From: Flavobacterium sp.
GTDB taxonomy: Bacteria > Bacteroidota > Bacteroidia > Flavobacteriales > Flavobacteriaceae
Length of the DNA: 64,000 nucleotides
Reading direction: 5' to 3'
NCBI RefSeq assembly: GCF_025352015.1
Contig: NZ_JANXUG010000112.1
Span: forward strand, 56,846 to 120,845
Of the stretch, positions 19,594 to 27,779 are shown one piece after another. Both the position numbers and the translations under genes were made by a program. Position 1 is the first letter of the stretch. Every line of letters begins with the position of its first letter. Under the pieces are notes generated by a model. The model was not told the DNA's origin. It saw only the letters and a program-made list of their open reading frames with translations, and made no database searches.

Positions 19594-20733
19594 ATGATAA
19601 ACAAACGCCTTCTTATAAAAAACCTACTCGCTCACAACGATGAGTGTAGCTTTTATGATAAGAAGCGCCAGTTGAATTTGCATACTAAAGAGGGGAAAGC
19701 CAAATTTTTGAAACACATTTGTGCGTTGTCAAACTCTAATCCTTCGAATAATTCTTACATCGTGGTTGGCGTTGAGGATTTAGACAATGAAATAACTGGC
19801 GATGATTTTTTTGATGATAGTAGGATTCAGAATTTGGTGAATGCGTATCTCGAAAATCCACCCAAAATTCAGTACGAAAATGTACCGTTTCCGAATTTGC
19901 CCAAGGATAGAGTAGTAGGTTTGGTAACCATAAAACCCAAACATAAGACTTCGTTTTTTAAGAAAAACATTCATACCATTTTTGCAGGTTCCGTTTTTGT
20001 GAGGGTTGGAAGCAATTCGGTGCCTACAGAAGATAAAATTTCGTACTCAAAGCAAAATATTGAAACCGTAATCAGTATTGAAAACAGTTCGCGCAATAGC
20101 ATTGCTTACACGCTGGATGGGGTTATGAATTTTATGATTGAGCGCCACGGCGACATGGTTTCGCAATACAAAGTTTTTAAAGAATTGTTTGTGATATGCT
20201 GGGCGGGAAATCCAAAAAAAATTAGAGACAGCACTTATCTTTCAAGAGTTGATATTGAATTGATAAACGAGCAAGTAAAACTATTTTATTCGGCGCTCGA
20301 TGTGGTATCTATTAGCTATGACGAAGAAAGTTTTACGATTATTGAATATGTTCCCTTGGGATTGAATGACAAAACGAGCTATTATCCGCTCGAACAGCAA
20401 AAAATTTCTTTTTTTGATAACGGTTATTATAAAATTGAAAACAAAATGCTTTTTGAGCCACCAGCATTCAACAAAAAAATGTTGCACCATATTTATAATT
20501 CCAATGTAGCTTTGATTACTAAACTCCAAAGAGGAATCGCATTATCAGAACGGGAAGAAAAAGATTTGGAAAACCTTTCGTCTACGTTGATGATATGCTA
20601 TCTCAATGGTTTTGAAGACGCCAAACAAAAATTGATTGATGCAAAACCGCTATTAAAAGCAAATAAAAAAGCCGCTGTTTACATGAGTTTTAAAGAAGCC
20701 ATGCGGGTTTTGAGAAAAATGAAATATAATTAA
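19594..20733 (+). CDS. AlbA_2/Schlafen-type putative DNA-binding or ATP-binding protein
   Basis: KAKFLKHICALSNSNPSNNSYIVVGVEDLDNEITG... resembles the AlbA_2 fold; 6 bp from the AKR gene. Confidence 0.7.
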   Translation: MINKRLLIKNLLAHNDECSFYDKKRQLNLHTKEGKAKFLKHICALSNSNPSNNSYIVVGVEDLDNEITGDDFFDDSRIQNLVNAYLENPPKIQYENVPFPNLPKDRVVGLVTIKPKHKTSFFKKNIHTIFAGSVFVRVGSNSVPTEDKISYSKQNIETVISIENSSRNSIAYTLDGVMNFMIERHGDMVSQYKVFKELFVICWAGNPKKIRDSTYLSRVDIELINEQVKLFYSALDVVSISYDEESFTIIEYVPLGLNDKTSYYPLEQQKISFFDNGYYKIENKMLFEPPAFNKKMLHHIYNSNVALITKLQRGIALSEREEKDLENLSSTLMICYLNGFEDAKQKLIDAKPLLKANKKAAVYMSFKEAMRVLRKMKYN

Positions 20734-20745
20734 AGCGGGATTAAA

Positions 20746-20776
20746 AAAACGACAGCTGCAGACTGTCGTTTTCTTC
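20746..20776 (+). terminator. Rho-independent-like hairpin
   Basis: AAAACGACAG-CTGCAGA-CTGTCGTTTT, 10-bp perfect stem, after the AlbA_2 gene. Confidence 0.8.
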
Positions 20777-20879
20777 AGAAAAAAATTAATATACTTCCAA
20801 CAAAACAATTACATCAATCAAACTCATTTATGCCATATAGAATTTCTTTCATTTTTGAACCATTAACCTCAACAAGTTT

Positions 20880-21948
20880 CTAGGCAACGTTAAATTTGTC
20901 GATAGCAATATCAATATCGGCTTTAAGTTTTTTATATTCTATAGGCAACTTACTTTCGCACTGTTTTTGGTTTTGATAACTGTTTAAAATAATTTTAAAT
21001 TTTTCGTAAAATTTTCCGCCCTGATCTATAAAACTGTTGTACTGTCCAATAAATTGTAGCAATCTATCAATAGGAAACTCTAGGTTTATTTGCATTTTGT
21101 GTTGCTGTAATCCTACGGTAATTTTTATCTTAGTTAAATAATCTTCCATTTTTTGCACAATTGTTTCCCAATCATCGTTTGAGCGACATTGCGCTAAAGT
21201 GGATTCATAACCTATGGGTTTTGTATAATCTTTAAAAAGCAGCTCAATATCGAGCTTCATTCTGTCGTTGCTTTTTTGCAAAAATGAGGTTTCAAAATAA
21301 ATGGTGTTCAAATCATTTTGCATTCGCAGGGTGAAATCAATAATGCATTCTGCTTTTGCCAGCTCTTTTTCTTTATTATCTTTCGACAATGCGGAACCTA
21401 TCATGTTGGTAAACGGTTGCACTAGTGATACTATGGTATTAGAGCCTAGAACAGAGGTTAAATCAATAGCCTTTTTTTATCCTTTTTGGATGCAATTAAA
21501 TCTTTGAGTTTTTCAAATTCGGGATATTGGTTGGGATTTGAAATTTTATTGATTTCGTTCAATGACGCTACTGATGCAAAATGATGTTCTAAACCCAATA
21601 ATTTTTCATACAGAATCTTGATAATTTGCAATCCTTTTAAATACCTGATTTTAGAAATTTCTCCTGAATTTTCAATCATTAACGTTTTAATTTCAGAAGT
21701 AATTTTGTCTTTTTTGATTAGTAAATCTATTTTTTGGTCAGTTCCAAATGCTACAGTAAGCGCTTTGTTTATTTTGTTTAATTTGTATTGTTTGTCCAAT
21801 AACAACACTTCATATTTTAAATTGACTGCTTTAATCTCTTCAATTAAAGCGGTAATGATTTCATTGGGGTGTTAATAACCACCATCGAAAAGGCTGCTGC
21901 TTTATTAAGCAGTAGTAGTAATACCAATATGTATTTTGCCTTTTTCAT
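20880..21948 (-). pseudogene. Frameshifted gene for a secreted, predicted alpha-helical protein (ORFs 21458-21808 and 20880-21422 plus a signal peptide)
   Basis: ATG at 21948: MKKAKYILVLLLLLNKAAAFSMVVINTP, then NEIITALIEEIKAVNLKYEV... in another frame (C4 run), then ASKKDKK/KAIDLTSVLGS after the A7 run. Two +1 nt corrections give 357 codons including stop. Confidence 0.8.
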
Positions 21949-21984
21949 AATGCGTTATTTTAAAATTATTGCTTTTAAATTATA

Positions 21985-22250
21985 TTATCTGGAGGATGAC
22001 AGATTGATAGTAACCTGTACTTTGTCTTTCATTATTTGCAAGTGATAACTACCTCTTTTTATCATTCGGAAACCCATATCTAGTTCTAAATAAATCATAG
22101 TGTCAATACTAAAAATATAATCTTGGTCTTGAATGAAAACTAGTTTTTCATCAGAAGTAATTTTGGCAAATTCTTTTCCGAACATGAATATTTGATCCTC
22201 TGCTGAAAGTTTGCTTATTTCTATTTCAATAAGTAATGATGTAGGCGATT
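21985..22250 (-). pseudogene. 5'-truncated ORF of unknown function
   Basis: Open in frame upstream of the listed Met (KSPTSLLIEIEISKLSAEDQIFMFGKEFAK...) to about 22250 with no start codon; ends LQIMKDKVQVTINLSSSR*. Confidence 0.5.
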
Positions 22251-22253
22251 TCT

Positions 22254-22442
22254 ATGGAATTAACGGAGCATAAGCCACCACTCAACACAGCTCGAACCAC
22301 CAGAAACAACACCATGTATAATGCCAGTCTAAACCTAGTCGATAACGCCAATGCCGCAAAAGACTACCTCTTCACCATCCTCGATGCCAATTCCACAGAG
22401 TACAAAGCAGTATCAAGAATAAAATTTAAAAAAGTCAAATAA
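22254..22442 (+). CDS. Short ORF or C-terminal fragment, unknown function
   Basis: MELTEHKPPLNTARTT...NAAKDYLFTILDANSTEYKAVSRIKFKKVK; C-rich codons unlike its neighbours; followed by a terminator. Confidence 0.4.
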   Translation: MELTEHKPPLNTARTTRNNTMYNASLNLVDNANAAKDYLFTILDANSTEYKAVSRIKFKKVK

Positions 22443-22449
22443 AAAAACT

Positions 22450-22480
22450 TCCCCTCCATAAAAAGAGGGGATTTTTTTTA
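22450..22480 (+). terminator. Rho-independent-like terminator
   Basis: TCCCCTC-CATAAAAA-GAGGGGA followed by TTTTTTTT. Confidence 0.8.
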
Positions 22481-22600
22481 ACAAGATTCAACAATCATTA
22501 TATTTATCTAAATTAGCAAATCAAAAACTAAAAATAAGACCAAATAAAAACTTTGCAAATCTTTGTGAAAACCCTTCGAATCTCTCTATAAAAACTAGAA

Positions 22601-22789
22601 TAAGCTCCAATTAAACATAAATAACCACCTGCTAAAACAAAACAAGCACCCGACAGACTAGAATAATCAACAGATAAAATGAAATATCCACCCGCAAAAC
22701 TAGAATACCCTCCTGCCAAAATAAAATAAGCACCTGCCAGAGTAAAATACCCTCCTGCCAAATTAAAACAACCACCTGCCACAATAATT
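22601..22789. repeat. Nine-copy imperfect 21-bp tandem repeat
   Basis: Units such as taccctcctgccaaaataaaa / taagcacctgccagagtaaaa / taccctcctgccaaattaaaa / caaccacctgccacaataatt, all exactly 21 bp. Confidence 0.9.
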
Positions 22790-22794
22790 AAAAC

Positions 22795-23523
22795 ATGAAC
22801 AGAACACTAGTAATCGGCGACATCCACGGCGGTTTGCGGGCATTACATCAAATTATGGAACGAGCCAACGTTTCTAAAAACGATACCCTAATTTTCCTCG
22901 GGGATTATGTTGACGGCTGGAGCGAATCGCCGCAAGTACTTGATTATTTAATAGCTTTGAATAAAAAGCAACACTGCATTTTCATCAAAGGCAATCATGA
23001 TGAATTGGTTTATAAATGGTTAGCAGACAGCAAAGACAATCGTGAGTGGTATAAACATGGTGGAGAGTCAACCGTAACGGCATATGCAATAGTGAACGCT
23101 ACTACAAAAAACAGTCACATTGAGTTTTTAAAAAACTTGAAGAATTATCATCTAGATGAGCAAAATCGATTATTTATTCATGCCGGATTTACCAGTATGA
23201 ATGGCGTAGCGTATGAATACTTTCCACGGCTTTTTTATTGGGACAGAACACTTTGGGAAACAGCTTTATGTTTGGATTTGTCAATTCCTAAAAACAGTTT
23301 TTATTACCCAAAAAGACTAACGTTGTACAACGAAATATACATTGGGCACACACCAGTAACCAAGATTAATGAAACCATTCCTGTTCAAAAAGCCTGTATT
23401 TGGAATGTTGATACTGGAGCTGCCTTCAAAGGATCGCTTACCATTATGGATGTAGATTCTAAAGAGTTTTGGCAAAGTGAACCCTTGAGCGATTTGTATT
23501 TTAATGAAAAAGGAAGGAATTAA
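22795..23523 (+). CDS. Metallophosphoesterase / serine-threonine phosphatase-like protein
   Basis: VIGDIHGGLRALHQIM, FLGDYVDGWSESPQVLDYL, FIKGNHDELV, IGHTPV motifs. Confidence 0.94.
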   Translation: MNRTLVIGDIHGGLRALHQIMERANVSKNDTLIFLGDYVDGWSESPQVLDYLIALNKKQHCIFIKGNHDELVYKWLADSKDNREWYKHGGESTVTAYAIVNATTKNSHIEFLKNLKNYHLDEQNRLFIHAGFTSMNGVAYEYFPRLFYWDRTLWETALCLDLSIPKNSFYYPKRLTLYNEIYIGHTPVTKINETIPVQKACIWNVDTGAAFKGSLTIMDVDSKEFWQSEPLSDLYFNEKGRN

Positions 23524-23572
23524 ATTTTTTAATTATGAATGGCGATTTTTGATTTCAGAGTATTGAAATCTT

Positions 23573-23580
23573 TATATTTG
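23573..23580 (+). promoter_or_regulatory. Bacteroidota -7 box TATATTTG
   Basis: TAnnTTTG motif 24 nt upstream of the ORF at 23604. Confidence 0.6.
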
Positions 23581-23603
23581 CACACAAATAAACTTTTAAC
23601 GAA

Positions 23604-24098
23604 ATGAAAAAAATAATTATAATTGTTACCATTGCTATAGTAAATTTAGCAAATGCACAAGCATTCAAAGGGAAAGGCGATATTAAAGCACAGGTTGGTT
23701 TAAATATTCAAAACCACGGAACGGGAATAAATATCTCTACCGATTTTGGTATTGGAGAAAACATGTCGTACGGATTTGTTGCTTCCTATTTGCTCTCCGT
23801 TCAAGAAGTTGCTGGAGTTAAACCAACTTTTGCCGACAGAGCTGATGCCAAAGTTCGTTTTAATGCTAATTTGGGAAATGTTTTTAAACTAGATAAAGCG
23901 ATGGATATTTATCCTGGGTTAAATTTAGGCACAAGAAATTTTGGAGCACATTTAGGTTTCAGGTATTTCTTTACAAATGGATTTGGAGTATATACAGAAG
24001 CGGGGATTCCTTTGGCAAAATACAATGCAAACTCCTATGGATTTGAGGAATACAACAATCAGTTTGTGTTTCAAATAGGTGCTTCTTTCAATTTATAA
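23604..24098 (+). CDS. Small outer-membrane beta-barrel-like protein
   Basis: Signal peptide; alternating beta-strand pattern; C-terminal FVFQIGASFNL. Confidence 0.75.
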   Translation: MKKIIIIVTIAIVNLANAQAFKGKGDIKAQVGLNIQNHGTGINISTDFGIGENMSYGFVASYLLSVQEVAGVKPTFADRADAKVRFNANLGNVFKLDKAMDIYPGLNLGTRNFGAHLGFRYFFTNGFGVYTEAGIPLAKYNANSYGFEEYNNQFVFQIGASFNL

Positions 24099-24131
24099 AA
24101 GGTTTCTTCGAAACTTAAATTTAATAAAATT

Positions 24132-24166
24132 AAAAAAGCGTCCCAATAGCAGGACGCTTTTTTTTC
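24132..24166 (+). terminator. Bidirectional Rho-independent-like terminator
   Basis: AAAAAAGCGTCC-CAATAGCA-GGACGCTTTTTT between convergent genes. Confidence 0.9.
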
Positions 24167-24188
24167 TTTAATCTTTCTTCTTCAAAAA

Positions 24189-25742
24189 CTACAAATCAAA
24201 TTTTATTCCCTGTGCCAAGGGTAAACTTGTCGTATAATTGATGGTATTGGTTTGTCTTCTCATGTATACTTTCCAAGCATCTGAACCAGATTCGCGTCCG
24301 CCACCAGTTTCTTTTTCACCACCAAAAGCGCCACCAATTTCGGCACCCGAAGTTCCTATATTAACATTGGCGATTCCACAATCTGAACCTGCTACCGATA
24401 GGAATGCTTCGGCTTCACGCAAATTGTTGGTCATAATGGAGGATGATAATCCTTGAGCCACTCCGTTTTGAAGCGCAATGGCATTTGTAACATCGCCCGA
24501 ATATTTAAGTAAATATAAAATAGGCGCAAAAGTTTCGTGTTGTACAATTTCAAATGAGTTGTTAGCTTCGGCAATGGCGGGTTTTACATAGCATCCACTT
24601 TCGTAACCAGTTCCCGAAAGAACGCCGCCTTCAACTAATAATTTTCCACCTTGTTCAACAACTTTTGATAAGGCGCTGTTATACATTTCAACAGCATGTT
24701 TGTCGATAAGTGGACCAACATGATTTTTTTGATCTAATGGATTTCCAATTTTTAATTGTCCGTAAGCAGAAACGAGTGCATCACGAACTTTGTCATACAT
24801 ACTTTCGTGGATGATTAGTCTACGAGTAGAAGTACAACGTTGTCCTGCCGTTCCAACCGCTCCAAAAACCGCTCCGATAACCGTCATTTTTACATCAGCA
24901 TCTGGCGTAACAATAATGGCATTGTTTCCTCCTAATTCTAAAAGTGATTTTCCTAAACGGGCGGCACACGCTTGCGCTACAATTTTCCCCATCCGAGTAG
25001 AACCTGTAGCCGAAATTAAAGGAATTCGATTGTCATAAGTCATTAATGCTCCTATTTTATAATCACCATTTATTAAACATGAAATTCCTTCAGGAAGGTT
25101 GTTTTCCTTGAGTACCTCGGCAATAATATTTTGACAAGCAATGCCACACAACGGTGTTTTTTCGGAAGGTTTCCAAACACAAACGTCACCGCATATCCAG
25201 GCTAATGCTGTGTTCCAAGCCCAAACGGCTACAGGGAAGTTAAATGCAGAAATGATTCCTACAATTCCCAGTGGATGGTATTGCTCGTACATCCTGTGTC
25301 CGGGACGTTCAGAGTGCATTGTTAATCCATGTAATTGACGGGAAAGACCAACAGCAAAATCGCAGATGTCAATCATTTCCTGGACTTCGCCGTAACCTTC
25401 CTGCAACGATTTTCCCATCTCATAGGAAACCAATTTCCCTAAAGCTTCTTTGTTTTTACGTAATTTTTCTCCAAACTGACGCACAATTTCGCCACGTTGT
25501 GGCGCAGGCATATGTTTGAACGTTTTAAAAGCTTCGTTTGCTGATTGCATCACTTTGTCATAATCGGCGGCGGTTGATGTTTTTACACTTGCAATGAGTT
25601 GACCGTCTACTGGCGAATAACTTTCGAGGATTTCTCCGTTAGAAAAGTGGTTTTGTCCTGTTGAGGTTCCTTGGTTTATTGTTGTAATTCCTAAAGCTTT
25701 TAATGCTTCGGTCATACCGAATTCTTGTGCTATTGATGCCAT
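24189..25742 (-). CDS. Aldehyde dehydrogenase (ALDH7 / alpha-aminoadipate semialdehyde dehydrogenase-like)
   Basis: SATGSTRMGKIV, LELGGNNAIIV, GTAGQRCTSTRRLI, GGEKETGGGRESGSDAWKVYMRRQTNTINY. Confidence 0.92.
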   Translation of the reverse strand: MASIAQEFGMTEALKALGITTINQGTSTGQNHFSNGEILESYSPVDGQLIASVKTSTAADYDKVMQSANEAFKTFKHMPAPQRGEIVRQFGEKLRKNKEALGKLVSYEMGKSLQEGYGEVQEMIDICDFAVGLSRQLHGLTMHSERPGHRMYEQYHPLGIVGIISAFNFPVAVWAWNTALAWICGDVCVWKPSEKTPLCGIACQNIIAEVLKENNLPEGISCLINGDYKIGALMTYDNRIPLISATGSTRMGKIVAQACAARLGKSLLELGGNNAIIVTPDADVKMTVIGAVFGAVGTAGQRCTSTRRLIIHESMYDKVRDALVSAYGQLKIGNPLDQKNHVGPLIDKHAVEMYNSALSKVVEQGGKLLVEGGVLSGTGYESGCYVKPAIAEANNSFEIVQHETFAPILYLLKYSGDVTNAIALQNGVAQGLSSSIMTNNLREAEAFLSVAGSDCGIANVNIGTSGAEIGGAFGGEKETGGGRESGSDAWKVYMRRQTNTINYTTSLPLAQGIKFDL

Positions 25743-25800
25743 TGTATTTAGGTTTGTTTAAAAAAAATAGTGATTGCAAAAGTAACTGATTATTTTGATT

Positions 25801-25930
25801 TTTAGCCCAGATGGAAACGGCTTCCTTTTTATCCTGAACTTGTTTCAGAATCCTGAAAAAAGTTCAGGATAAAAAAGATATAGTGGACAGCTGGAACCTG
25901 CCTATCGGCAGGCAGGATTGCTCCTAAAAA
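25801..25930. ncRNA. Composite structured intergenic element (candidate structured RNA or interspersed repeat)
   Basis: 16-bp perfect inverted repeat TTTTTATCCTGAACTT...AAGTTCAGGATAAAAA (25826-25841/25860-25875) with nested TTTCAG/CTGAAA, plus CCTGCC-TATC-GGCAGG (25897-25912). Confidence 0.5.
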
Positions 25931-26467
25931 TTATTTAGCTATAAACTGCGAGTCGGATTCCATTATGGTTCCGCATTTGTCGCAGGTTTTTAAAGTTTTG
26001 GTGTTGTAGAAATGTTCGAAATGTTGCAGAAAATCTTTTTCGATATCGGTAAGAGGGAAATAAACTTCGTAAAGTTTGTGGTTGCAGTGGTCACAAAACC
26101 AAAGCAAACCGTCTTTTGCATTAGAACCAACACGTTTTCTCTCGATGACCAAACCAATGGAACCTTCAGTTCTGTTTGGTGAGTGTGGTGTTTTTGCGGG
26201 ATGTAAATACATATCTCCGGCTGATAGTTTCATGGCTCTCTTTTCGCCACTGTCCTGAACATATACCGTGATGTCGCCTTCGAGTTGGTAAAACAATTCT
26301 TCGGTTTCGTTATAATGATAGTCTTTTCGGGCATTGGGACCAGCAACGATCATGACAATATAATCTTCTGAATCGATATAAAGGTTTTTGTTACCTACCG
26401 GAGGTTTTAATAAATGACGGTTTTCGGCTAACCATTTTTGGAGGTTAAAGGGGTTCAAGATTGCCAT
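25931..26467 (-). CDS. haaO: 3-hydroxyanthranilate 3,4-dioxygenase
   Basis: FNLQKWLAENRHLLKPPVGNK, GPNARKDYHYNETEELFYQLEGDITV, CDHCNHKLYE. Confidence 0.95.
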   Translation of the reverse strand: MAILNPFNLQKWLAENRHLLKPPVGNKNLYIDSEDYIVMIVAGPNARKDYHYNETEELFYQLEGDITVYVQDSGEKRAMKLSAGDMYLHPAKTPHSPNRTEGSIGLVIERKRVGSNAKDGLLWFCDHCNHKLYEVYFPLTDIEKDFLQHFEHFYNTKTLKTCDKCGTIMESDSQFIAK

Positions 26468-26498
26468 GATAATTTTTTAACGAAATTACTAAAAATAA

Positions 26499-26524
26499 AA
26501 AAGGTTAGCGTTAACTAACCTTTT
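26499..26524 (-). terminator. Rho-independent-like hairpin
   Basis: AAAAGGTTAG-CGTTAA-CTAACCTTTT downstream of the 26533-27642 gene. Confidence 0.8.
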
Positions 26525-26532
26525 AAAATGTG

Positions 26533-27642
26533 TTATTTTGTTTCCTTGATTAAATAAATGTAAGCAGGAAAGTGATCACTATAGCCTATTTCGGTCATAC
26601 TGTGTCGTAAGGGATACCCTTTATACTGTCCGACGGTGGTTATCATGTAGGGTTTATTATAGATACCAGCTTTCCAGTAACGGAAAGAAGAAAAGTCTTT
26701 TTGGATTAAGGTTTCAGAAACCATAATTTGATCGAATATGTCGCCTGCGTCTCTATAAAATAATGTAGCATTACCTTTATAAAACATTTCCTCAAACGGA
26801 TTGTACACCCCAAATTTTTGTACTTCCTCTCTTTTGCGTTTCGCGCCAACGCCTTCTTTCACACTTTTATTATAGGTTCCATCGTTCAAATCGCCCATAT
26901 TGATGATTTTAGCATTTGGATTAATTTTATAAATGGAGTCCATAATTTTTCTATCTAGCCTTCCTGCGGCTTCACGAAATGGGGAACTTTTTTTCTCGCC
27001 ACCCGATCGTGATGGCCAATGGTTTACCATAATGTTAATTTCTTCACCATCAAGTAAACCGGTGACCAATAGTATATCTCTGGTAAATACTCGGTCTAAA
27101 TTTTTATCAACTTCTGATTTGTCGTCGGCAACATCATCTTTTTCATTTTTTTCTTTGACTTTATTGTTAAGTTGGTTCTTGTAGATTAACAATGGAATGT
27201 TTTTGTAACTGGTAGGTTTAAAATGTTTTTTTTGATATAACAATGCTACATCAATTCCTCTTTTGTCAGGCGAGTCAAAGTGAACTATACCATATTCTTT
27301 ATTGATTAATGCGGGTTCTTTTATTAAATCCTCTAAAACAATTCTGTTTTCAATCTCGGCACCGCCAATAAATGTTGGAGAATTATTTGGGTTTTCGCTT
27401 GTCCCAATTTCAGATAATACTTTTGCTAGATTATGTAGTTTTTGACGGTATTTTTTTGAAGTCCAATTTTGAACACCGTTTGGCAGCCATTCCTCATCAT
27501 TGTTTGCTTCATTAATCGTGTCAAACAAATTTTCAAAATTGTAGAATGCAACGGTATGCACTATATACTTTTTTGCTTGGCCATTTACTCCAAAAATTGC
27601 GAATAACACAAAGAAAAGAACTGTAAAATTTTTAATTCTCAT
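26533..27642 (-). CDS. Endonuclease/exonuclease/phosphatase-family protein
   Basis: Signal peptide; FYNFENLFDTINE, VNHWPSRSGG, INMGDLNDGTYN, YSDHFPAYIYL motifs. Confidence 0.92.
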   Translation of the reverse strand: MRIKNFTVLFFVLFAIFGVNGQAKKYIVHTVAFYNFENLFDTINEANNDEEWLPNGVQNWTSKKYRQKLHNLAKVLSEIGTSENPNNSPTFIGGAEIENRIVLEDLIKEPALINKEYGIVHFDSPDKRGIDVALLYQKKHFKPTSYKNIPLLIYKNQLNNKVKEKNEKDDVADDKSEVDKNLDRVFTRDILLVTGLLDGEEINIMVNHWPSRSGGEKKSSPFREAAGRLDRKIMDSIYKINPNAKIINMGDLNDGTYNKSVKEGVGAKRKREEVQKFGVYNPFEEMFYKGNATLFYRDAGDIFDQIMVSETLIQKDFSSFRYWKAGIYNKPYMITTVGQYKGYPLRHSMTEIGYSDHFPAYIYLIKETK

Positions 27643-27715
27643 ATAAGGTACATTAAGTTATTGTCAAGTTTTTTACAAACTTCGAGCCAAAAGTATATAA
27701 TATTATTAAAATATG

Positions 27716-27723
27716 TACATTTG
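27716..27723 (+). promoter_or_regulatory. Bacteroidota -7 box TACATTTG
   Basis: TAnnTTTG upstream of the TonB receptor gene. Confidence 0.55.
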
Positions 27724-27779
27724 ACCGCTTTAAGTTTTTCTTAAGGTTTAATCATTTAAAAATTAATTTTATTTTATTT

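Noticed and set aside
20880-21948. Conjugative-transposon DUF4141/TraJ-like or TrbJ-like protein
   Set aside because: Only a vague N-terminal resemblance (signal peptide, VVINTPNEI...); no other tra genes or integrase in the window.
22601-22789. CRISPR array
   Set aside because: Units are contiguous 21-bp imperfect repeats with no spacers and no cas genes nearby.
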